DNA of 36,903 bases from Anaerolineales bacterium (GTDB lineage Bacteria > Chloroflexota > Anaerolineae > Anaerolineales > Villigracilaceae): assembly GCA_016789365.1 (NCBI GenBank), contig JAEURH010000028.1, forward strand, positions 1 to 36,903, read 5' to 3'. The position numbers and the translations under genes were made by a program. Below the pieces are notes generated by a model. That model searched no databases. It was not told the origin of the DNA and worked only from the letters and a program-made list of their open reading frames with translations. Below are positions 22,163-29,111 of this stretch, piece after piece. Each line of letters begins with the position of its first letter. The stretch's first letter is position 1.

Positions 22163-23957
22163 ATACTTTAATTCGCCATAATTCCATGGGGCTATCAAAG
22201 CCGCGTAATTCAGATTGAAAACGAGTCAATGAGTTCGGCGCGGCATTTTTTTCTAAATATTCCAACACTTCAGGGTCGTTACGGATGGCTTCGCTGAAAA
22301 TGGCTTCGCCACCGTTTGAAAAATTCGGCAAGCGTGCGGCGATATTGACTGTGGAACCAAAATAATCCAAACGGTCATTTAAGTTGACTACGATACAAGG
22401 TCCATAATGAATGCCGACTTTAATTGTTAAGGGCGGCACGCCACGACGTTCTAATTCTTTTTGTACTTTCCAAATGGCTTTGATAGATGAAACTGGTTTA
22501 CGAAATGCCGCCATAACCGCATCACCCATTGTTTTGATAATGGCTCCGCCTTCGGCGGCGACGGCTTCTTCTAAAATATCAAAATGTTCACGCACGCGAC
22601 CAAAAGCAGGCGCATCACCAATTTCACGGTATAGCCGTGTTGAATTTCTTAAATCGGTAAACATCAAAGTTGTTGAGCCGACAGAAATTTCTTCACCGGG
22701 ACGAAGCACTTCACTTGAAAACAAATCGCGGAAAATTTGCAAAGTGGTCACATCGGCGGCAGTGGCGGCTTGGTCTGACCATGTGAGGTGTTCCAGTTGA
22801 AAAGTCTGCGTTAAATCGGTTTGATTAATCAAGCGGATGTATGGCATGAGGCTCACATCTAACATATCATCATGCCAGCCTAAAGCATCGGCAGTGAAAT
22901 CTCTTTTTTCTGTGCCACTAGGGTTGGCATTTACCAATTGAAAACCTTGCAAGCCCGAGGCTTTCAAACGATAACGACCTTCGTTCAACATTGTCCCAAA
23001 CGGAAGTTGCTCACGCGGCGGCACAACCATAGAAAAAATAATATGCGGTTGGCGTTGCGGACTGCCCACACAAAATTCAATTTCATTATCCACCGCACGG
23101 ACTGATGGATTCGGTCTAAATATCACTTCTACATTTTGGTCAAAGTTAGCATTAAATTCAATCTGACAAGTATTGCAATGAGCATGACCAGTTAAGTCAC
23201 TGAGTTTTCCAAAATCTTCTGCAACGCCACGACATTCCGGGCAGAGCAAATCCCAAAACATATCTAACATGCCCGCGCGAGTTGCACGCAAGAAAGTTTC
23301 TAAAACCGTTCTACGAGGTAAATTCCAAATATCTGCTAACGCGTACGGGCGCATTCGTTGAACAGATAAATTGTCAGCATGATGCAAATAATCATAAAGA
23401 TTATCTAATACTTTTTCATTTGCGCCTTCATTTTTCAATTGCTCGCTTAAATTCTTAAAGCGCGTGTGACCTGACGAAGAAAGATGTCTGCCAGTTGCAA
23501 TCGCATAAGCAGGGTCGCCACGAGAAGCGATGCGGTCGTACAAATGAAAAACTCTTTCAAAGAGTTTTTTTGCTACAAGCCCAATCCCAAACCGAATACC
23601 AATATCACCAATAAAATTACGAGATATTGCCCAAGTTTGATAATCTAAACGTGTGCCACCATTATCGAGCCTTTCAAGTCGGCAATCCACACGCATTTCC
23701 ATTAATGGTCCCGCCACATACCGCCTCAAAATTCCGAAACGATAAGGATACGTCCATTCAAATGGCTCTTCATCCCACTCCACCCGAATCAAAGGAATTT
23801 TGAATTTAACACGCTTCACACGATTTTGAATCCCAAGCAATTGCATAGGAGGCAAGCCCGTATCACGATTAAAACGATTGGTATCCGAAACAAGATGCCA
23901 CAACGCCTCAGGCGCGGCTTTCAAATCAAAAACCCATTGAAAATGATATTCTGCCAT
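22161..23957 (-). CDS. SRPBCC-DUF5939-class III adenylate cyclase
   Basis: A 598-residue soluble signalling protein. Residues 1-145 resemble an SRPBCC/START ligand-binding domain (YHFQWVFDLKAAPEALWHLV). The middle (about 180-420) matches DUF5939 and contains a zinc-ribbon-like pair C239-x2-C242 and C261-x2-C264. The C-terminal class III cyclase domain starts near 428: metal aspartates D435 (FTDLRNST) and D479 (KTMGDAV), and N538/R542 in VNIAARL. K475 and D531 (LDYFG) are the adenine-selecting residues, so cAMP rather than cGMP is predicted. A hydrophobic ligand probably binds the N-terminal domain. AAGGAAG precedes the ATG. Confidence 0.88.
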   Translation of the reverse strand: MAEYHFQWVFDLKAAPEALWHLVSDTNRFNRDTGLPPMQLLGIQNRVKRVKFKIPLIRVEWDEEPFEWTYPYRFGILRRYVAGPLMEMRVDCRLERLDNGGTRLDYQTWAISRNFIGDIGIRFGIGLVAKKLFERVFHLYDRIASRGDPAYAIATGRHLSSSGHTRFKNLSEQLKNEGANEKVLDNLYDYLHHADNLSVQRMRPYALADIWNLPRRTVLETFLRATRAGMLDMFWDLLCPECRGVAEDFGKLSDLTGHAHCNTCQIEFNANFDQNVEVIFRPNPSVRAVDNEIEFCVGSPQRQPHIIFSMVVPPREQLPFGTMLNEGRYRLKASGLQGFQLVNANPSGTEKRDFTADALGWHDDMLDVSLMPYIRLINQTDLTQTFQLEHLTWSDQAATAADVTTLQIFRDLFSSEVLRPGEEISVGSTTLMFTDLRNSTRLYREIGDAPAFGRVREHFDILEEAVAAEGGAIIKTMGDAVMAAFRKPVSSIKAIWKVQKELERRGVPPLTIKVGIHYGPCIVVNLNDRLDYFGSTVNIAARLPNFSNGGEAIFSEAIRNDPEVLEYLEKNAAPNSLTRFQSELRGFDSPMELWRIKV

Positions 23958-24019
23958 GTCTTCCTTGACGTATAAACTCTAAATTATTTTACCCGCCTTT
24001 AAGTACTACTTCATTGCAC

Positions 24020-24625
24020 TTACAGTGAAATTAAACCCAACTCAATTCCCCGTTTCACCGCTTCGGTTCGGCTCGCCACACCCAATTTCGCATACAAAGA
24101 CGAAAGATGAAACTTAACCGTATGTTCGCTAATCGAAAGTGCCAAAGCGATTTGTTTATTCGCTAACCCTTCCGCCATTTTTTCTAAGACTTCTTTCTCG
24201 CGGGCTGTTAAATTTTCTGACAACGATTCTTCTCCCAAGCCTTCTCCACTCTTCGGCAAACGCATCAGACCTTGCATCAAACTGGGTGCTCCAACCCACA
24301 GCCCCTCACTCACTGACAATATCCCCGCCACCAATTCTTCTTCCGTTGCATTGGCAGATAACACACCCCAAGCATGTAAATTTGAGTTAATGAATCCACG
24401 AATCGATTCAATATCGTCTGTTAAAAATAAAATGGCAAAATTCTTTTTTTCAGAAAAACGCACAGAAGAGACTGAGGCAAGAATCGCAACCTCAGTCTCT
24501 CTTTCATTCACATCTTCCAGACGAACTGCTTCACCAACAATTTCAATGTTTGCTTGGTTGTTTAACATTTCCCGCAAGCCAACTCGCAACGCATGATTCG
24601 GCGAAACAATGGTGACTTTTATCAA
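24020..24625 (-). CDS. LuxR/NarL-type regulator with degenerate receiver domain
   Basis: A 201-residue DNA-binding regulator. The C-terminal LuxR helix-turn-helix is textbook (LTAREKEVLEKMAEGLANKQ, about 137-156, then ISEHTVKFHLSSLYAKLG). The N-terminal part has the length and strand pattern of a NarL receiver, but the acidic pocket (usually DD) is S8-P9, the phosphoacceptor position near residue 50 is A-S in VAILASVSS, and the conserved lysine is missing (GVLSANATEEEL). It is therefore a pseudo-receiver, probably controlled by ligand, partner or level rather than phosphorylation. The start is a TTG at 24625. No histidine kinase is adjacent; the cyclase lies downstream. Confidence 0.8.
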   Translation of the reverse strand: MIKVTIVSPNHALRVGLREMLNNQANIEIVGEAVRLEDVNERETEVAILASVSSVRFSEKKNFAILFLTDDIESIRGFINSNLHAWGVLSANATEEELVAGILSVSEGLWVGAPSLMQGLMRLPKSGEGLGEESLSENLTAREKEVLEKMAEGLANKQIALALSISEHTVKFHLSSLYAKLGVASRTEAVKRGIELGLISL

Positions 24626-24641
24626 ATTATTTTCTCTATCT

Positions 24642-24735
24642 ATTGTGTCACCCTGAGCGATAGCGAAGGGTCTCTAGTGTTATCGTAGAGATTCTTCGCC
24701 GCAAAGACCAAGTGCGCGGCTCAGAATGACACAAT
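24642..24735. repeat. Palindromic intergenic repeat, GTGTCACCCTGAG family
   Basis: ATTGTGTCACCCTGAG (24642-24657) and CTCAGAATGACACAAT (24720-24735) are complementary at 14 of 16 positions. The internal CGATAGCGAAGGGTCTC and GAGATTCTTCG resemble the core of the GTCATTGCGAG family, so the two families may be related. Confidence 0.8.
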
Positions 24736-24741
24736 TAAGTA

Positions 24742-25632
24742 TTATCTCTCTCCAACTGTAACATTAATCGTCTGCAATTTACCGCCACGTAAAATATCCA
24801 TTGGGATAGATTTACCCACCACGTCGCCACTTAAGCGGGCAAACAATTCATCATGGTGTTCAATCGCAACACCATTCACGCCGACTAAAATATCACCGAG
24901 AATTAAACCACCTTTTTCGGCTGGGCTATCTTTTTCAATACCAACGATTAATAATCCAGTCTCTTGTTTTCTGTTTGCATCTGCTGGGATGTTTACGGTT
25001 TGGCTACGAATACCTAAATATCCACGTTTAATCTTGCCGTCTTTTGCAAGTGCATCGGCAACTTTCAAAGCAATTTCCATTGGAATGGTAATTGCTCCAC
25101 CACCGCCGCCAAAACCAGAAGTATTGATTCCATACACTTGACCTTCGCCGTTGATTAATGGTCCACCAGAAAAGCCGGGATATGAAACAAAATCTGTTTT
25201 GATATATTTTTCTAACATGCCACCACGCCCTGTGCGAACGGGGCCACCAATGGCATTAATTGTCCCAAAACTAGATTCGATTCCGCTTTTGTTTCCACGC
25301 CCAACTGCTAAAACAAACTCGCCGACTCGCGCAGGAGTCTTTGCAGTTTCAACAGAAGAGGCTTGGGCTGAGTCTAATTTCAACACTGCCAAATCAGTTC
25401 CCCCGTCACGACCGATGAGGCGGGCTTTTGATTCTTTTCCATCACCAAACATGATGTTGATATCTTCTTCTTTTTCAACCACATGGTCAGCAGTCAAAAT
25501 TAAATCTTTTGCAATTGCAATTCCACTAGCAGATTGACGACGACGCGCATCAACCAGCACTGTATATTTGCCAGCCTGTTCAACAGCATTTGCCATTGCA
25601 TCTGAAAGTTCTGAAAAAATATTTTTACTCAT
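24742..25632 (-). CDS. HtrA/DegP-like serine protease with PDZ domain, no signal peptide
   Basis: A 296-residue trypsin-like S1C protease. The catalytic triad is H50 (TADHVV), D80 (GTDLAVLKL) and S155 (GFSGGPL). A PDZ domain follows from about 205 (RGYLGIRSQTV to SPAEKGGLILGDILVGVNG). Unlike classic HtrA proteins there is no signal peptide or transmembrane segment: the first 20 residues (MSKNIFSELSDAMANAVEQ) form an amphipathic helix and the protease domain starts at once. It is therefore probably cytoplasmic or exported by an unrecognised route. The ATG at 25632 has an AAGGAG site at good spacing. Confidence 0.85.
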   Translation of the reverse strand: MSKNIFSELSDAMANAVEQAGKYTVLVDARRRQSASGIAIAKDLILTADHVVEKEEDINIMFGDGKESKARLIGRDGGTDLAVLKLDSAQASSVETAKTPARVGEFVLAVGRGNKSGIESSFGTINAIGGPVRTGRGGMLEKYIKTDFVSYPGFSGGPLINGEGQVYGINTSGFGGGGGAITIPMEIALKVADALAKDGKIKRGYLGIRSQTVNIPADANRKQETGLLIVGIEKDSPAEKGGLILGDILVGVNGVAIEHHDELFARLSGDVVGKSIPMDILRGGKLQTINVTVGER

Positions 25633-25753
25633 AGTTACTCCTTTTCATACATTGTATTGCTAATGGGTTTGGAGTGTATCGCCGAAAAGAATAGATGCGT
25701 ACTGGAAGTTTGGGTAGGTGTATGTTTAGTTTAATTGAAAATCCACATAATGA

Positions 25754-25759
25754 TAAAAT
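25754..25759 (+). promoter_or_regulatory. Extended -10 box for amine oxidase gene, leaderless type
   Basis: TGATAAAAT (TAAAAT at 25754-25759) lies 9 bases before the ATG at 25769, with no Shine-Dalgarno sequence in between. Confidence 0.45.
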
Positions 25760-25768
25760 CCTCTTTCT

Positions 25769-27112
25769 ATGACAAATAAATCTATAACAATCATTGGTGC
25801 TGGAATGGCGGGACTTGCCGCCGCGTATGAATTGCATAAAGCGGGTTGGGCTGTGACGGTGTTGGAAGCACGAAGCCGTGTGGGCGGGCGTGTGTTTTCG
25901 TTGCGTGAATTTTCAGATGGTTTGGTAGCAGAAGGCGGCGGTGAGTTTATTGAGTATAAACATCATCGTATGCTTGCGCTTGCAAAGGAGTTTAATTTAT
26001 CACTTGGTAGTTTGGGTGGCTGGCACGCTGAATCGGGTGATTGGGGTTTGTTTCAAAATAAAGCAGGCTTGTTGAGTGATGAAAAAATTTGGGGTGTAAA
26101 CCTTGAAGATGAATATGAAAAAATGTGGTTATCTTTAGCGGAACTAGCAAAGCTTGTGAATGACCCAAGTAACCCTCAAACCGCGCCAAATGCAAAAGAA
26201 TTAGATTCAAAAAATGTTGCCGATTGGATAAATCAGCAAAATGTTCATCCGATAGTAAAAGATTTATTCAAATGCCATATTCGTTCTGAATATACTTGCG
26301 AGCCTGAAAACTTTTCGTTTTTAGATTTTGCTAGAAACGCCGCGTTGTATTACGGCAACCCAGAAGAAGAGAAACCCAATTATAGAATCATTGGTGGGAA
26401 TGATTTATTGCCGAAAGCAATTGCAAATGCCTTGCCTGACGTACGCCTGAATGCCGTCGTTGAGTCAATTAAGATTCAAGATGAAGGCGTGACTATTAAA
26501 TATAAACAAGTCGATTCATTTCATACAATTCGGTCTGATGTTGCGATTTTAGCAGTTCCTTTAACTGTGGCTCGCATGATTGACTTTAATTCATCTTTAC
26601 CTGCTAAACATCAAAAACTTGTAGATGAAATTTCTTATGGCGCAGTGACCAAAGTGTTGATTGAATATCGCAAGAAGTTTTGGAAAGAAATCGGCTGGAA
26701 TGGACGTTTATACACTGATGAACCGATTGTGATGACGTGGGGTGCAACGAATCACATTGAACATGAACATGGCATTATTACCGCTTACACTGGCGGAAAG
26801 CCCGGGGCTGAATTATCGAAACTTTCTGATACAGAAAGAATCAAAACGGCAATATCCATCATTGAAAAAGCATTCCCCGGTTCAGCAGATTTGGTTGAAA
26901 ACACAGCCACAATGGCATGGATTAATGAACCGTTTACCAGAAGTTCTTATATGGCACTTGCCCCAAATCAAGTGACTGAACATTGGCAAACTTTATTTAC
27001 ACCAGCAGGTCGTTTGTATTTTGCAGGTGAACACGCCACGCCCATTCAAGGCTACATGGAAGGGGCTGTGGAGAGTGGGCAAAGAGTGGCAAGGGAAATT
27101 ATAAATATGTAG
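25769..27112 (+). CDS. Flavin-containing amine oxidase (monoamine oxidase family)
   Basis: A 447-residue FAD-dependent amine oxidase. The dinucleotide-binding motif IIGAGMAGLAAAYEL (8-22) and the second FAD motif VLEARSRVGGRVFSL (31-45) are intact. The C-terminal FAD-binding signature is LYFAGEHATPIQGYMEGAVE, typical of monoamine oxidase and related amino-acid or polyamine oxidases. The substrate is unknown. No signal peptide. Its TAG stop lies inside the left arm of a perfect hairpin repeat, which separates it from the convergent aminopeptidase gene. Confidence 0.85.
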   Translation: MTNKSITIIGAGMAGLAAAYELHKAGWAVTVLEARSRVGGRVFSLREFSDGLVAEGGGEFIEYKHHRMLALAKEFNLSLGSLGGWHAESGDWGLFQNKAGLLSDEKIWGVNLEDEYEKMWLSLAELAKLVNDPSNPQTAPNAKELDSKNVADWINQQNVHPIVKDLFKCHIRSEYTCEPENFSFLDFARNAALYYGNPEEEKPNYRIIGGNDLLPKAIANALPDVRLNAVVESIKIQDEGVTIKYKQVDSFHTIRSDVAILAVPLTVARMIDFNSSLPAKHQKLVDEISYGAVTKVLIEYRKKFWKEIGWNGRLYTDEPIVMTWGATNHIEHEHGIITAYTGGKPGAELSKLSDTERIKTAISIIEKAFPGSADLVENTATMAWINEPFTRSSYMALAPNQVTEHWQTLFTPAGRLYFAGEHATPIQGYMEGAVESGQRVAREIINM

Positions 27113-27140
27113 AGGCACGATATATCTATCGTGCCTCTAC
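27109..27140. repeat. Perfect hairpin GTAGAGGCACGATA / TATCGTGCCTCTAC between convergent genes
   Basis: A 14-base stem (27109-27122 and 27127-27140) with a 4-base loop. The amine oxidase stop codon is within the left arm. No T-run follows on the plus strand (GAAAAAA instead), so it is a poor intrinsic terminator and more likely a palindromic repeat. Confidence 0.8.
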
Positions 27141-27147
27141 GAAAAAA

Positions 27148-28272
27148 TTATTTATCAAACACAAACTGACCATCTTTATAAAACAATTCCCCATCTACTA
27201 AAATTTCAGAATCAGTTCGTAAATCACAAATCATGTCCCAGTGAATAGCGGATTTGTTTTTAGAACCCGTTTCAGGGTAACCAGCACCAAGTGCCATGTG
27301 AAATGAACCGCCGATTTTTTCATCAAATAAAATGTTGCCAGTGAATTGTTGAATGTCGAAATTGGTTCCAATCGCAAACTCACCGATGAAGCGCGAACCT
27401 GCATCACTATCTAATGTCTTCACTAAAAAGTCTTGATTCTTTTCTGCTTTGGCAACACTCACACGTCCGTTTGAAAAAGTTAATTCAGCGCCTTCTACAC
27501 TTGTTCCACCATAATTGGCAGGATATGTAAATTTCACCCAACCATTCGCGGAATCTTCAACAGGACCAGTATAGATTTCACCATCGGGCATGTTGAATAG
27601 ACCATACGAATTCATAAACGTGCGACCTTTAACATTTAAGGTCAATTCAACATTGGGTCCGCGCAAAATCACTTGACTTTTATCTTTCATAAAATCAACA
27701 GCGGATTGTTGTTTATCTTTCACACTTTGCCAAAATGCCACAGGATTTTCTTCGTTAGTATGGACAGCATTGAAAACAAAATCTTCATATTCTTTGAGAC
27801 TCATACCTGCATCTTGTGCATACGCTTCCGTTGGATACAAAGTTGTGACCCACTTGAAAACACCTTCCGCGCCTCGTCTAAACTGTGACTCGGTGATAAC
27901 AGAAGTGGCTTTGCTTCGTCTTTGAATTTTTGCAGGGTCAATATTGGTTGTGCCTTTGGTATTCGTCGCGGAGTGCATCCGAATCCGACCTTCAAATTGG
28001 TCATAAGCCAATTTGTAAAAACTAGGCACAAAGTCAAGTTGTGAATCGTTGGCGTAGGTCAAATACAACTCATCTTGACTAAAAGGCATGGTGCCGGGCA
28101 ATGTCATCATCAAATGTGGGTGACCACCTTTTTCCAAAATTTGAATGTATAACTCACGCAAAATGGGTTCAGCGGCAGTGGTGCCTTCCAATAAAATTCG
28201 GTCACCGGGTTTGACGCGCGCCGAATGTTCTACTAAAACTTGTGCATACTTTTGAATGCGAATATCAGCCAA
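27148..28272 (-). CDS. M29 family aminopeptidase (thermophilic aminopeptidase T/AmpS type)
   Basis: A 374-residue metallo-aminopeptidase of the M29 family, a cytosolic dimer releasing N-terminal residues from peptides. Probable metal and active-site residues are in the C-terminal half: E298 (RFIGEFAIGTN), H325 (SFHMALGAGY), Y332, H344 and D346 (AIHWDMICDLR). The N-terminal half has VKPGDRILLEG. I prefer the TTG at 28272, because AGGAG lies 7 bases upstream; an in-frame TTG at 28299 would add nine residues that read through this site. A TATAAT box lies at 28301-28306. Confidence 0.88.
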   Translation of the reverse strand: MADIRIQKYAQVLVEHSARVKPGDRILLEGTTAAEPILRELYIQILEKGGHPHLMMTLPGTMPFSQDELYLTYANDSQLDFVPSFYKLAYDQFEGRIRMHSATNTKGTTNIDPAKIQRRSKATSVITESQFRRGAEGVFKWVTTLYPTEAYAQDAGMSLKEYEDFVFNAVHTNEENPVAFWQSVKDKQQSAVDFMKDKSQVILRGPNVELTLNVKGRTFMNSYGLFNMPDGEIYTGPVEDSANGWVKFTYPANYGGTSVEGAELTFSNGRVSVAKAEKNQDFLVKTLDSDAGSRFIGEFAIGTNFDIQQFTGNILFDEKIGGSFHMALGAGYPETGSKNKSAIHWDMICDLRTDSEILVDGELFYKDGQFVFDK

Positions 28273-28300
28273 GGGGTTGCTCCTAAAGAAGAATGACAAA

Positions 28301-28306
28301 ATTATA
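28301..28306 (-). promoter_or_regulatory. Likely -10 box of the aminopeptidase gene
   Basis: TATAAT on the minus strand, 28 bases before the preferred start at 28272. The -35 is not clear. Confidence 0.45.
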
Positions 28307-28365
28307 TCATCCCCAAATTTTGCGATTATTGTGCTACCCTTGCAATTAATTCAAATACCTTAAAA

Positions 28366-28395
28366 TGTGACCATTTATGATAAAATGTAGTCACA
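28366..28395 (+). promoter_or_regulatory. Promoter and operator of the Phd/VapC module
   Basis: TGTGAC (28366-28371) and GTCACA (28390-28395) are inverted half-sites around an extended -10 TATGATAAAAT (TAAAAT at 28381-28386). A repressor on this site would block the promoter, matching autoregulation usual for toxin-antitoxin operons. AAAGGAG then follows before the ATG at 28408. Confidence 0.6.
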
Positions 28396-28407
28396 AAAGG
28401 AGTTAGC

Positions 28408-28683
28408 ATGGCTCAATACAAAATTGGCATTCGAGATTTGAAAGCACATCTCAGTTCATATTTAGAAAAAGTGCAAAAAGGCCATACCATTATTATCACT
28501 TCACATGGTAAACCGATTGCCCAACTCACGCCTACCCAAGAGGAATTAATGGCGCGTGTTAAAGCCTTACAAGCGGCAGGTCTAATTGCGTGGAATGGAA
28601 AAAAACCACCAATCCGAAAACCAAAGGTAATGAATACGACCAACAAGTTAATGTCTGACCTTGTTGTGGAAATGCGTCAATGA
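28408..28683 (+). CDS. Phd/YefM-family antitoxin
   Basis: A 91-residue antitoxin. The Phd/YefM DNA-binding fold is clear at the N-terminus: IGIRDLKAHLSSYLEKVQKG, then IIITSHGKPIAQLTP. The C-terminal part (about 60-91), rich in basic residues and ending NKLMSDLVVEMRQ, is where such antitoxins wrap the toxin. The ATG at 28408 has an AAGGAG site. The TGA stop overlaps the toxin ATG (ATGA), so the pair is translationally coupled. The inverted repeat over the promoter fits autorepression. Confidence 0.88.
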   Translation: MAQYKIGIRDLKAHLSSYLEKVQKGHTIIITSHGKPIAQLTPTQEELMARVKALQAAGLIAWNGKKPPIRKPKVMNTTNKLMSDLVVEMRQ

Positions 28684-29105
28684 TTCTTTATATAGACACA
28701 AGCGCGTTAGTCAAACGATATATTGATGAAGAGGGAACAGACGAGGTAATTGCTTGGATGAATCAGGCGGATATCATTGGTACTGCTTTGGTTACTCGTG
28801 CAGAATTAGTAGCAACATTAACGCGTGCCACTCGTGGAAATCGCTCGCTTGCAAAAGATTTTTTAGAATCATTAGATGAATTTCGTGGACATTGGTCTCA
28901 TTATCAACATATCAATATTGACGATGCTTTAATTATTCGTGCGGATTCACTAGCAAGCATTTATGCACTTCGCGGTTACGATGCCATTCATCTTGCTTGT
29001 GCTTTAACATGGCAAGATTTATTAAACTCTCCTATCACCCTTGCTACATTTGATAAAGAACTTCACGAAGCCGCAGAAAAATCAGGCATTCAAGTTTTCC
29101 CATAG
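28680..29105 (+). CDS. vapC: VapC-like PIN domain toxin
   Basis: A 141-residue PIN-domain ribonuclease, the toxin of the adjacent Phd-type antitoxin. The four acidic residues of the PIN active site are present: D6 (YIDTSALVKRY), E42 (TRAELVATL), D101 (RGYDAIHLA) and D125 (LATFDKEL). Family members cleave tRNA or rRNA; the target here is not predictable. The gene starts within the antitoxin stop codon. Confidence 0.9.
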   Translation: MILYIDTSALVKRYIDEEGTDEVIAWMNQADIIGTALVTRAELVATLTRATRGNRSLAKDFLESLDEFRGHWSHYQHINIDDALIIRADSLASIYALRGYDAIHLACALTWQDLLNSPITLATFDKELHEAAEKSGIQVFP

Positions 29106-29111
29106 GTAAAA

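Noticed and set aside
27109..27140. Hairpin as a rho-independent terminator
   Set aside because: No T-run follows the stem on either strand in the direction of transcription; it fits a palindromic repeat better.
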